DNA of 64,000 nucleotides, taken from the NCBI GenBank assembly GCA_013397455.1, contig VYZB01000239.1, forward strand, positions 180,725 through 244,724. Direction: 5' to 3'. This document shows, piece after piece, positions 48,312-61,000 of this stretch. The first letter of the stretch is position 1. Each line of letters begins with the position of its first letter. The stretch comes from Crotophaga sulcirostris. Lineage: Eukaryota; Chordata; Aves; Cuculiformes; Crotophagidae. The translations under genes and the position numbers were made by a program. The notes below the pieces were generated by a model, which saw nothing but the letters and a program-made list of their open reading frames with translations, did no database searches and was not told the origin of the DNA.

Positions 48312-51300
48312 ACATTTTTAGCAGCTGAAGGACAGGCCGCCTTCTTGGTTTACAATTAGAAGAGCATATCCATCATAGATGTTTAAACTAATGTTGGAAG
48401 GAATTAGTAAATTAAGAATGGGGTAGGAGAGATCAGAAGGGCATAAAATTGAACTTGGAGTCTGACAAGACCACTTAACATTAAGAATAGTATAGTATTG
48501 CAGATACTTTGGAAGCAACAGCAATGAAGAAAATATCATTCAGCACAGAGTTTTATATTATGGAATGACAGTTCTAAGAAAGAAACAAGACCTCACCTCT
48601 CAGAAAATACTGATTAGAGGTGAAACAAGTAGAGACACTGGCAGATCAAGGAACTGGTTGTATCCAAATCTGGTTTGCACTGCCCAGTGCCGTGTTATCT
48701 GTCATCTGAAAATGAGTGTATTGGAAAGCCCTGTGTACACTCTGCTGAGCTCTCTTAATGACACATTTCTGTCAGCCTGTTCTGAACTCAGAGCCGAAAG
48801 CTGAGTCATGGCTGCATCATAGCACATGAATGTCCTCTTTGTTCAGATCATTATTATCTTCCTAGTTTTCTCAGGGGTTAAGTATAGGCTAGGGGCACAG
48901 GAAGAAAGTTTTCTTTTCTTCCACAGAGCCTTTTTACAGCATCACAGTAATTGGCTGGGCTGCATTCAAGGTTGCTAAAGTGGCACAATTATCACAACAC
49001 AAACAGCTGCCTGAGGTGCCAAACTGACAAAATACTTGAATTTTTGTCTAACATCAACAACAAAAATAATCCCATTCCTATTCATAAAATACATAACTAT
49101 ATTGAAGCAGAAAAAACCCTAAACTTTTCCACAAATGAACATTAAGGTTTGGTGTTTATTATTCCTTGTCAGAGATGTGATGCAATTGCATTCTGTTAGG
49201 AACTAAGGTTGTGGCCTGGCACACTTGTCAAGCAGGAAAAAACCAAGATATCTCTCTCTTTATGTGTTTGAATAATATTTCTCTTCTGGGGTGGATATGT
49301 ATATGGTTCTCCTGGTAGACAGCTTATTAAAAAGTACAAGGTGACATATTTTTTACTTCACTATTTGCACTGTGGTTTGCTTTTAATTAATTTTATGCTT
49401 TAGGTTTGATGTTGGTTTGCTTTTTAAAAGCAGTTCAATAGGAAGTGTATTTCTTGTATTGAGTTAATTATTGTTTTAGAGTATGGACAGGAGTTGTTGG
49501 CTATGAAGCAGAAAAGACTGGAACAGGAACAGAAGAATTCTAGTTTTATTATATCCTTATTTATAGTTCATCACAGATAAACCTAACTGATATTACACTG
49601 ATATTGCAAAAATATACATTGCTTTCTTTTGGCTTCTGAAAAGAAAAGACTTGATAACAGAGCCAACAGAAATATTCAAAAAGTCAGTCAGGTTTGCAAG
49701 ATACAAGAGATTGTTTGCGAGTCTGTTATCAATAATTTAAACTTCACCTGTCAGATCAGAAGATGGATATATATGCTTCTGTGCATTTTTCTTGTGTGTT
49801 GCATTTGCTAATCCACCAGCAGTCTGCCACACAGATTTAAAAGTTATTTTCATTTCTGAAGGAAAGTTACCTCAAACTTTCAAGGTCCAAAGATCTTTAG
49901 AAATTGTGACTTTTATTTATTTTTTTTTGCAGTATTAGCTTATGGTGAATAACACAATAACAGAGAAACTAAAATGTCTTTTCTTTTTCAATGGTTACTA
50001 CAGACTCCATTGTTTTCCTGCTGGTTGGAAGCACCCAGGAACAGACAAAAGTGAATCTGTTGCAGCCAGTGATCTCCCTGTACTGTTTAATCCATCTGAC
50101 ATCAGAGAATGCTTCCAGAAAAAAATCTCTGTACGCTGCTTTTGAGATTTGCATCTTTTTTTTTCTTTGAGTGAATTCCAATGAAACCGCTTTGTTAAGA
50201 AATTTCAAGGGAGGATATGTCGCAGTTCTTCTGTGCATAAAAATTATCTTCTATGAGTCAAAGGTGATTGACATGTCTGTCAAATTTGTAGATAGATTAC
50301 ACAATACTGTAAAATCAGCAGTTCAGTCTGGACAGGTGTGGAAGGAATGAGGGGTGACATTTCAGAAGGTGTGATTTTAGGCTTTATTTTCAAGGAACAA
50401 AAAGTATAGAAGTGAAATTCCTGCTCCCAGTTGCGTATTGATGTCTGACCCAAAGGGACTGCACAACAGGGAATTACCACAACTCTACTTTCATTTCTGC
50501 AGTGCCCAGTAATACACCCAATTGCCTTTAAGTCAATAATAATTGATTTTGACTGTTATTTTCCCTTATATTATTACAGAAGAGGGAAATCATTCTAAAT
50601 GCCAGTCTCAGTAGATGTTACGCTCCTGACTAGTGAAGAACACAGGAAACCAGAGTGTCATGAGGGTCATGATACATTTTTGGTCTGTCTCCTCCTTACT
50701 CACATCTGACTAAGCTGTGGTATTAGGCAAGGAAAGAAAAAGGAGTGGGACCAGTAGGTCACCATCTGACATGTGCACTTTCCCAAGTAATGGTTAAGCA
50801 GAAGGAGCTTAGATTGACCACTGTGCGTTAGCTGCATAAACAGTTACAGAGGTCATCTTAGCTTTTTCTGTCTCTCACACTTTAGGTGTGCTCTGTGTAT
50901 TTCCAGGCTATGGAAATCATTCTGTTTTATCATCAAGCAGACAGACAAGACATACTGCAAGCTCTCTCTTTTTTTTTTTTCCCCAGAAACTGAGTAGTCT
51001 GTTTTTCCCTGACAAGACTCCCAGGTAGTTGATAACTGCATGTGCAGTGGTTCCTCACTGAGAAACAACCAATCTTTATTCCCCTCTCCCAGAGCCTTGA
51101 GGATAAGAGACACAAGATCTGAAAGAGGCAGCATCAGCCCATAGATCACGGTGGCAGGGGCAGAGCAATGTGCATTCCCTTTCTCACAGTGCTGTCTTTT
51201 GCAGAGAGTAGCTCTGTGTCCCAGGCAGGCAGACCTTGTAATTTACAGATCCCTCTGTCCTAGGTCTGACCCTTTCTTTGAATGGTTGCAAGATGAACGT

Positions 51301-54300
51301 TAATTGCCCAAAAGACTACAAACAACGAACATCAGATGAATTTAAGCAGCCAACCATCCAACAGAGAGATTTTCATTAATATTCACAGAACTTAGAGCGC
51401 AACAGAGCGGAGATGCTATGTGGTACTGATCTTATTCTGGCAAAGGTTAGCACACATACTTTAGAAGAGAGGACTCTTCCCATCAGTCATGCTTTCTGTC
51501 TCAGGGTAAGGATGTATATACTGATATATAGCCTGGCTTTGGTAAGGGTGTACACAGTTGTTAAATCTCATTCTCTATGGGAGGTGAAAAGACCATAGGG
51601 CTGTTTGCTTCCCTTTTTGAATGGAGATAAAATTTCAAGACAAAGGATTTTCTGGATTGGTCCTGGTTGGTGACTGTCATTTTGAAGAAATGTCTTTTGC
51701 ATGTCTGAATTTGCTCAGTAAAGTAAAATGTAGAAGAGAAGCATAAAAAGGTTTACTGTTGTGTAATATTATGTCATTCTATCCCTAAGACTGTTGGAGA
51801 GGTCGTCTCTCACGAAGATAATGATGAAAAAGATGGTGTAAAAAGAATCAAATAATGATTGACTGAGCATTGTAAATCAAACAACACAAAGAAAAAAAAT
51901 ACACAATCTCCTTGTATCTGCCACAGATCAACACACCTCATTAAATCTGTGTTGCTTAGCAAGTCACCAGAAAAACTAATCAGGAAAGGATAGTTGGCAG
52001 AAGTATTTTCTTTCTTTTACCCCATATTTTTAAACTTTTCAATTTGTTTTGCATTTGAATTGCTTTATGTTTGGACCATGCTGCAAATTTGACACCATTT
52101 CTTTTAAGAAAAAGGCAAGTTTTCCAGATTGTTTAATGTTCCTTAGGTGGATTTCTCCAAGATGTAACATACTTTTTGGTGTTCTCAAGTGAGCCTTGAG
52201 CAGATCTGAATCATTTAAGTGTTCACTCTCATCTAGTTAAAAATCAGTGTTTGAGTATCTATCAGTATGCAAAACATTCATTTTCTACCAGAGTTAGAGT
52301 TCCTTATTATAACAGGAAGAATTTAAGTTTTAATTAGCATTTCCTCTGGTGTACTAAATCCACTGAGATTACTACACTTAGTAAAATTTAATTAACTTGA
52401 CAAAAGATCCTAATTGTTTTCATGCCACTAGTCCTTAGTGGGACTAAAAATAATACCCTTCAAATTAAGTGTCTACAGCCAACCTTCCTTTTGGTTGTCC
52501 TATATACATAAAATTGGTTGGCCTACATATAATTATAGTTGGTAGAAAGTCTTACCCAATATGGAATCAAGATTGCTTGCTCACAGATGGAGATGTTTAT
52601 GGCAATGCGTAATGGTAAAACTTATTAGTCAAAAGATCTCAGTTAATACTAATTCTTCCCACAATCTTATTGTGTTTTGCAAGGGAGATGTTTATTGATT
52701 TATCTAGGTGCACAGACTAATAAACTAGATTAATTAAATCAATGTAATAACATAATATTGGCAAGAGAAAAGAAAGATAAATGTATCAATAACTTCCCTA
52801 TGATAAACAATATATGTACCTGTATCAAGTGTAGTGTGCCTAGGAGAAAACTGGAAATAAAATACTCTCTGTTCAGGACTCTTTTTGTGTCTTTGCTTCT
52901 TTCTCAGATAGAGCTGCTCACATAATTCTGAGGCTTAATTCACTTTGAGACGTTTATCTTGAAAGAAATATGTGTGGAAAGTATTAGTGTGCAGACAGTC
53001 TTAAGAGTACTGGGGACAGCTTTCAGCTCAAGAGATTTGTTAAGGACGTTTATATGCAGAACACAAGTACTGGAGTCCAATGAATCCTATGGCTCTTGGC
53101 ATCTATAAAAGAGATTTTAAGCAGAAGAGATCATGAGAAAATTCCGAAGTTCTTCTGCCTAGATTTGGATTTTATCGCTTGCATACTCACATTACAAGGA
53201 TCAGATATGTTTGTCTAATAATTATCTCCAAACTTTAAGGAATTAATCATCACCCAAGCAAATCAAATCAATCAATTGCTATTTCTGTAGTGAGCTTTAT
53301 TGGGACTGAATATCCCTGATGTGTTTGGAAATTATTGCTATTACAGATATGATGTTGGTAACATAATCCATTAAGAGAATGCTCTTATTTTAAAGAAACC
53401 TTATCTTTGGTAAGACTTAAACTCCATCCCTTCCTAAAATACCACAGTTCAGACCCAGGTTTACCATTGAGAATGCAAGAGAATATTAACTATATGCATT
53501 GTTAAGTCCTCATAGTACCGGGAGGAAAAAAAACCACTGTAAATCTCTGCATCTAGAGCCTTCGACTTCTTTTTCTGCCCAAACATCTGTCTGCTTTATA
53601 ACATTAGAATACTAAGAAGATTATCTTGGCTGATGATGCATCCAGATTGGCTGTTAAACACCTCTTTTCTGCTCTTCTTGCCAAGTTCCTCCTTTGTTTC
53701 CTTCCCTCTCAGTTTAAACTAGGAGATACCCTTACAGGCCTCAATCTCCATGAAAATTTATTGACGGGAGCTCAAGGTACCCATCAATTCTAGTTGAATC
53801 TTCTGAATATACATAAACAAAACAGTTTAATGAACTACTCTATAGAGTTTACGTTGATAACTTTTTCCCTAACAATTAGAACATGTACTATAAGCCTTTC
53901 ACTCAAAACCATCATGTGTATGCGTTTAATGTAGACAAATATATAAAATTATGCTCCCATTAACATGTATAAAACAGTTAACTCTGAAGAACTGTCAAAG
54001 ACTTAAGTTTAGTACATAAAAATCAACGAAAACCAGGTATACAGTAGGTAAAATGGGACTAGAGGAAAAGCAATCCACAAAAGTATCAATACTTTATACA
54101 TTTGGAAGAAGTTATGTTCATGTTTCTAGGAAAATGGAAATACTGTTCATTTTTGCTCCTGTTTATATTTAGAACATTAAAAAATCTTAAGTAAATTGTT
54201 GTACCTCTTCCTGTCTCTGCGTTTGATTTTTTCTTCTTCATATGGTTAATGAATCATAGGCAAGATTAGATAAAATATAGTAACTTCTTGGAATACTTTA

Positions 54301-56073
54301 ATATGCTCACCATCACTATTACAATGCATTGACTTTTTAAAAGACTGTTTTCAGCAAATTTTCATGACCTGACCTGCTGTTCACCTTAAGTATTTACGTA
54401 CTTAATATCTGTAATGAAAAAAAAGGTATTTTATAAAACAATTAATTATGATACAATTTTCTGATCCATCATTTTCACACACCTTTGGAGTTTTACATTA
54501 TACCATAACAATTTATGCATTTAGAAAATTGAAGCATAATTGAAAATCATAATGTGGAGAAGCAACTCTGATTAACATAACGTAGAGGCGTGTAGTAGGA
54601 ACGTTAAAGACTCAAGAAAGAAAATAAAGTATTTCATGCCTCTGAAGTTTTAAGTGTCTCTGTCCAGAATACAGGCCATCAATAACACAGTGATTTGTGG
54701 CAATGCTGAGAACATATACAAAATCGTCTCCTCATTATTTTTCATAGAGAACAGTGATAATTTCATTTGGATCTAATCTTGCTCTATTCTAACAGTCTAT
54801 TTTTTATTATGTAGATACATTTTTTTAAATGGTGTATTTCTGATATTTTATTTTTAAATTACTTTCAATTTTAAAAGAAAAATAGCTCGTCGAAGCAACT
54901 TGTAGTAGATTCAGAATGGTCTTTTCGGAAGAAATCCTCTGAAAAGAGAATACATCTATGATTTGAAATGAGTCTGAGTGTCCTTAAGGACACTACAGTT
55001 TCTACTTTTCTGTTGCAAATTTAAGGCTTGACTGTCTAACTCAAGCAAAAGAACAATTTATCATGGAGTAATTTGTCAAAAGTACTTTTTTTTGGCTGTC
55101 AATATTTGATGAAGGATATGTCTGGTACAGTTCCCCTAAATAAATGGAGAAGAGAATGGTGTTAGAAAAATCTGAGGTTTGGTTTGGAGTTAGATTTTAG
55201 GGAGGTAAAGAGAAATCCTAGTGGGATGAACCTCATATTTTTCCATGAGAAGACTTTGTATAAGATGCTATCAACAAATTTTAAATGTCAGTATCATGAA
55301 TATTCATCTCCTGCTGGTTACAACAAAAGCATTTTTAAGAAAAGCCTGAAGAAGGTACAGTTTTAGCAAGTGTTAACATCTCTTTCTTGAAATCAGTTGA
55401 GTTGTACTGATTTATATCACTTAAGATCTAAAACACAAAAATCATACATTTTTTGAAAGAAAACCAGCTTACAGTGGTGGATTTTTCTGGGAATGAAACA
55501 TAGTATCAGGCTGGAAGAACATTGGCGCCATGAGGAAGGAATAGCTATTTCATAGAGATTTACCAACCGTAAGCATTATATGCAAGATGGAAAAGATAAG
55601 TTAATATTTTGGTAGGAAAAATCCCCAAATGATGGAAAAACATCTGCTCCATTTAAAAACTAATGGAAAATATCAGAGCAATAAAAAGAAATAGTGTAAT
55701 TTTAAAAAAGAAGAATGCTGAGGGAATGTAATTTGTGGAAAATGTTTATCAGCTTTGTACATCTATTGAGAATTGCTTAAGCACATCTCTCCAATGCAAA
55801 TAATGTTACAGTACATGCAAACAAACAGTATAATTTTTAATGCAGAAGTATAGCTCAACAAAGTCAACATTAAGTCATAGCAAACATTACAACCACAATG
55901 TTACTGTACTATTCCTCTAGAATATTTCAGTAAGTAGAAGGGACAGACTATATCTATATATATAAAGTAAAAACAACGTGACTTTATATAACAGCAACAA
56001 CTATGAAGCAATGATATTTTCCTAACTATGTTGGTCAAAAGTGTAAGATTCTCTTCCAAACTATTTCTATATA
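48312..56073. other. Longest stretch without recognised repeats, no gene seen
   Basis: Nearly 7.8 kb with no CR1. The longest open frame is 98 codons (50853-51149, -), without a recognised domain. A pyrimidine run ending in CCCCAG (about 50962-50985) resembles a 3' splice site, but no exon follows that I can support. Around 52000-55800 it is strongly AT-rich and nearly free of frames over 60 codons. No RNA gene is recognised. Confidence 0.68.
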
Positions 56074-56220
56074 GATTCCCCATCCCTGGAGGTATTCAAG
56101 GCCAGGTTGGATGAGGCTTTGAGCACCCCGATCCAGTTGGAGGTGACCCTGTCCATGGCAGGAGGGTGGAACTGGATGGGCTTTGAGGTCCCTTCCAACC
56201 CAAACCATTCTATGATTCTA
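56074..56220 (+). mobile_element. CR1 LINE 3' end, about 150 bp
   Basis: Recognised by CCCCATCCCTGGAGGTATTC, AAGGCCAGGTTGGATGAGGC, GGTGGAACTGGATGGGCTTT, GAGGTCCCTTCCAACCCAAA and an ATTCTATGATTCTA tail. 5'-truncated and well preserved. Confidence 0.98.
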
Positions 56221-57322
56221 CGTAACAAAGGTCACAGAGCTGTAATATGAAAGTGAACTAAGGAACATCCACTTAGAAATGTACCTTATTATTAACCCCA
56301 CGTTATCTGTAATTAGATTGGAAGTCAAAGCTGCGCTGTCTTCTTTCAGAGCTTGGAACTCCTGAAGACCTTGACCATTCTGATCTGTGCTGCACAGCAT
56401 GGATCAAAACTCTCAACCAAAAGCCTGATATACAGCTTGATGTCCTCATGTGGGCCTAAATCCAGAATATCTAAATTCCCACTGGTTTAAACCTACTTGA
56501 CTTGAGTCAAGTCACTAGTTAGTGATGAAAATTTAAGCATACAGAAAACCAGAATTTTCTAACAGACATAACTCAAGGCCCCTATCTGACCATGAATAGT
56601 GCAGTAAATATCTATATATTTTGATTAGGATCATTTTGTGTAAGAATAAGGTACTTTATTTGCATACATTAACCTGCAGGGAAAAGTTTAGATGAGAATT
56701 TTTCCAAATTAATGTGACATCAGATGTGCTATTCAAACCTTTAATGACACTAGATAAGCATATTAACATTTCTGGTTCAAGAAATTGCTTAGTTAACAAT
56801 GTATTCTTTTATTTCTAAGACCTAATTAGATTTCAGTATTAACATCTGATCACCACGAATCAGAAAAATCTCTGATTTCTGTTCATGCATTTGCTTTTGT
56901 CTTGCTTTTGCACCAATACTTCTCCATCGTGGGGATAGGGGCACATTGAAATCATATATATTCTACAGAGGTTTTTCTGCAATTGTTGTTAGTGAATAAA
57001 GGCTTTACATTATCTATTGGTTTAATATAATATCTTAAAGGCACAAGCGCCTTCACGCCAACTCAAATGCAATTGGTAAGGAGAGAGGAAAAACTGATTT
57101 TATTTTTTTGTAGTAGGAAACAGAATAAAAAATTCTTGCACCTGGACGAGAAAAATTTAGCTGGATTATTTAATGCTTTTAATGTGTATCTATGATGCCT
57201 GCAGTTTTAAAAGAGAGATTTGTCAGTATTCTGGCTTTTTTGTATCAATACCTTGTGTCAGATATTTCCTAGTGATGCAGGATTTCAGCAAAATAAATAT
57301 AGACCTTTTGTATAACCTTTAA
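56221..57322. other. AT-rich spacer, no gene seen
   Basis: No gene or repeat family is recognised. It leads into the LTR-like unit. Confidence 0.7.
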
Positions 57323-57449
57323 TGTAGTTTAGATATTCAGTCAGCTGTCTCCCTGCTGGCACGCAGGGGGAAGGAAGGGGGGTTGAGTAGCTTTTGCCAG
57401 GCCTTATGGCGCCTTGCACCATAGGGGGGAGCTGTGTGGTGATGAGGAA

Positions 57450-57524
57450 GAAGTTCCAAATCCCCTCAGGAGATAAAGAGGAAGTTTCAAATCCCCTCAA
57501 GAGGTAAGAGAGGAGCTTCAAGGA
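57450..57524. repeat. 31-bp tandem repeat inside the LTR-like unit
   Basis: Copies at 57450-57480 and 57481-57511, each beginning GAAGTT(C/T)CAAATCCCCTCA, with a partial third copy (GGAGCTTCAAGGA). The copies differ at a few positions. Confidence 0.92.
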
Positions 57525-57714
57525 TCCCCAGCTCTCTGAGGTTTGGAGAAAGACCGGGACCAACTACATCTGCACAAAGACCAGAAGTTACTAGCAGTCA
57601 TGAGGAAGACTCTCCAGCCTTCCACCCCAAGACCCTCATCTGACCACTACCAGAGGAAACTGCACATGCAAAGGGGGAGAACAAGTGTAAATAATTTCCT
57701 GGAATTAATTAGAA

Positions 57715-57832
57715 TATCACCTGCCTTTTTTTCAGGAAGACCAGCCTATCTTCAGAATGATGACTGGCTTATCTTCAGGATGGTGACTATCACCTGCCTT
57801 TTGTTCAGGACATTGGCCTATCTTCAGGAATG
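57715..57832. repeat. 73-bp direct repeat inside the LTR-like unit
   Basis: TATCACCTGCCTTTT begins at 57715 and again at 57788, each followed by TTCAGGA and GCCTATCTTCAG. The second copy is partial. Within the first copy, a shorter element (CTTATCTTCAGGATGGTGAC) is itself a near repeat. The layout resembles enhancer duplications in U3 of retroviral LTRs. Confidence 0.88.
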
Positions 57833-57927
57833 TATTGAATGTGTCTGTCTTTGACAATAAATACCGACCTGCTTTTCGTTCGGGGCGCAGTGCTTTTTCG
57901 AATTATCCAACCTGCGCCGGACATCAT

Positions 57928-57933
57928 AATAAA
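57928..57933 (+). promoter_or_regulatory. AATAAA polyadenylation signal in LTR-like unit
   Basis: A canonical AATAAA, followed within about 30 bases by a GT-rich stretch (CTTTGTGAGTTGTAG), the arrangement expected at the R-U5 junction of an LTR. The function is inferred from context only. Confidence 0.5.
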
Positions 57934-58016
57934 CGTACCTGCTTTATAACTCTTTGTGAGTTGTAGAGTTTGTTTCCGCACGTCACTAGAGTCTTGTTCC
58001 ATTGTCATTCCACACA

Positions 58017-61000
58017 TGAAATTGTCAGAAATTCCTCATAAATGGACTAAATAAGATTTTCCATGTTATTTTCTTCCACCCTGCGTTTCCACCTCTTTGC
58101 AGATGCATTAAATTGCAACAATATAACCTTTGGAAGACCTCTATGCCTTAGGTGGGCACATGTTGACCATCTTGAAACACTGATTCAAAAATGCTGAGAT
58201 CTATAGACCTTGACTCAGACATTAACATGACTCGATTAGCAGGACCATTATAAATAGATGCAAGCTAATTAATGTTATCATAAAACTTATGGGTAGAGCT
58301 AGAATAGTAGGACGCAAGAGTCCAAGTTTTTTGTCCTGTCCTTGTCACCTGGTGATATGTGACCTTATGCACATCTCTTGGGACCTCAGTATTACCGACC
58401 CAGCCACAGTCTGGTATTCCTTCTTGTTTTACTCTGGTCTTGCCAGCTCTGGAAATCATTTCTTTTGTTGATCTGATTGACCCCTCAACCAGACACAAAG
58501 AGCGTTGTCCAATTCCTGTCATTTGGTTTTCAGGGGGGTGGTGGCTCGGCATTCTGTAGTCACCCAGGACCCCAGGCCCATAAACCATTTAGATGTGATG
58601 CTTACTCAGATTCTGGTTTTAAGCATTTTTCTGAAAGACTAAATATGGAACCTAACTAAGTTCCCATGAAGATAAAAATTGTGCCTGCACTCCTTGTTAT
58701 AACATCATTAACTCTACCATGCTGCCTATCTGTCTATATCAAAAAACAACTTCACCAGTGGAATGCTGAAGTTAAAAAATGAGCTCAGCAAAGTCAGGAA
58801 AAACACAGATAATGCTGCACTTTACTTGTCACAGTCTAAGTTGGTCCTACCATTTGCCACTCTGTAAAAGATATGGATCTCGCAATGACCTGTTGTTGAG
58901 GCCAGATGGGCAGCTCTTTCTCTATAGATAAGTGGGTGCTGGAAGTCTCCTGCCAAAACAATGTCTGGAATGCTGAAGAAGGAGAGCCCTACACTGACTG
59001 TGACTGCAGGGCCATTGGAGCTGGAGAAATGAAAAATTCTGTCGTTTTTATGCAGAAAGCCTGTTAAATTTCCTTTACAAGAGTCTGAATGTTGTGGAGG
59101 GGAATGTAATTTGAACCAAAAGAGAAGTGTGCTGTGTATAAAGCAATGAAGCTCTTGACTGGGGGTGTTTTAGTTTATGACTTAGTTATATATGTCATTT
59201 TCAGAGATCCTAGAAAGAAATGGGCTTCCATCAGACCTCAGTTCGCACTCCAGTGTTTTGTTTCCTGGGTTCAGTCTTTGTAGTTTAATGAAAGATCAAG
59301 AAAGGGGTAGGCAAAAAAATTAGTGGTACCTATGGAAGCAATTAATTCATGCAATTTCTAGTTTGTATCTAAATTTATAACTCTAGGTGAACACGTTTCT
59401 GAGCACTTACCCAGAACTTTTATGTAGGACATAGACTTTATGCTGTCTTATACAGAAGAAAATTCTTATATTTAATGGTGTTCCTTTGTTTGGTTTATGT
59501 AGATCACGTAGCCAAATACTTTATATTTTATGGCTGACATGAAAATACTTTGAGTACAATGTGGTTTAGAAAAATCCATTCAGTCAGGAAAAAAATGTTG
59601 TGATGAACCATTAAGGAAACATTCCTTAAAACCCAGCAGTTTAATTTAAAAATATCTTGTTTCTTCAGTCTGTTAATCCTAAACAAACCCTGGACATTTT
59701 TGTGCTATGCAACTAATCCTGAGAATGCTCACTCATGCAAATTGTTGCTTAGAATGGAAATAAAAGATTATGCTGTCAGGTTTCCTATCTAGGATATGTA
59801 GGACTTCACATTTTTAGATTATAGAAATGTCACTGCTCTTCTGAGGTAATGAAACATACTTTAACTTTGCACAAGTACTGCTTTACTATCATTAAGGTGA
59901 ATAGAATGAATAATAATAATAGTATTTGGCCTGTTTAGGATGGAAGACAATATCTGTACAAAAATGCAGTTCTTAAACTGAAATTGGCCTATTTGATTAA
60001 AAATCTTTAAAGTGTATTAGCATTCCAAAAGCTATGAAGAGCTCATGGGATTTTTTTAAAAGGCATGAGGCTAAAGCTTCCTCCAACATGTTCGTCATTT
60101 GGATAGGTGGAGGATGCCTTTTGTTGGAAAGAGAGCAGAATTGATTTGCTAATAGAAGTTTTTCCATTTCTTGTCTCTGTATCTATGGGTCTTCCAGCCA
60201 CAAGCTCTCAGACATGGTGGGTACTTACATTTCTTGTGGAAAGAGGAAGACAGAGTGAGCTCATAGCCCTAGATGATCATAGTAAATTATTCACTAGCGT
60301 GATGTATACATAGCATCTGCTTTAAGTGGTACTTCAGCAACATGAAACACAACAGGCTGTTTCTTTGTTTCTAACTGTTAAATAGACAAAAAACCTGAGA
60401 CAACTTATTTCTTCTATCTCATCTTTTTGTGTTTTTTTCCTCTCTCTTTTTTTTCAACGTCATGAACGTGCACTTTATGTGACATAATATGACGAAAGAA
60501 TGAAGATAACATTTATAGCAGAACTCCCCTCTCAACTTGCTAAGTAAAGCATCTTGCATGCATTGACATTAGTCCTCTCATATAAATCAAAAATATGTAT
60601 TTCAAAGCTTTCCCATCCTTCTAAACCATAAATATTTAATTCTCAGCATTATCATCAATCAGGTTAGATGATCTATGAAAGATATTGGTAGTAAAAGCTT
60701 CTTGCACTGTTTGCTCCAGACCTCCAAAAGAACTCCAGGTTCACAGAGAGCTTCTAAGGAGCTGATGGCAGAGGGGGACCGTTGATTAATGGCTCCCTGG
60801 GACATTCTGACACCTCTGCCTGGATCAGAGAGATAAGAGACAGCTGGAGTCTGCCAGAGAGCAGTGCTTTGTACAAGGGAGGCAAAGGTTAGCAGCACAG
60901 AGGAATTTGTGAAAGAAACGTGAGATACAGGTTCTTCTGGGGCATGATAATGGTCTGCAAAGGGGAATAATAGAGTGAAGGATTGTTTTGTAGTACTGAA

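Larger units (their letters stand above)
57323..58016 (+). mobile_element. LTR-like unit, probable solo endogenous retroviral LTR (boundaries approximate)
   Basis: A roughly 700-bp GC-richer segment with the layout of a retroviral LTR read on the + strand. Two internal tandem repeats (57450-57524 and 57715-57832) look like a U3 enhancer region. They are followed by an AATAAATA sequence (57856-57863) that could act as TATA or poly(A) signal, a CpG-containing stretch, and then AATAAA at 57928-57933 with a GT- and T-rich tail to about 57980-58016, as in R-U5. No second LTR or gag/pol/env remnant is seen, so it would be a solo LTR. I could not find a matching target-site duplication, so the ends are uncertain. 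A 103-codon frame inside it is not a gene. Confidence 0.6.

Noticed and set aside
50962..50990. Pyrimidine run ending in CAG that looks like a 3' splice site
   Set aside because: No plausible exon follows, and the run is simple T-rich sequence.
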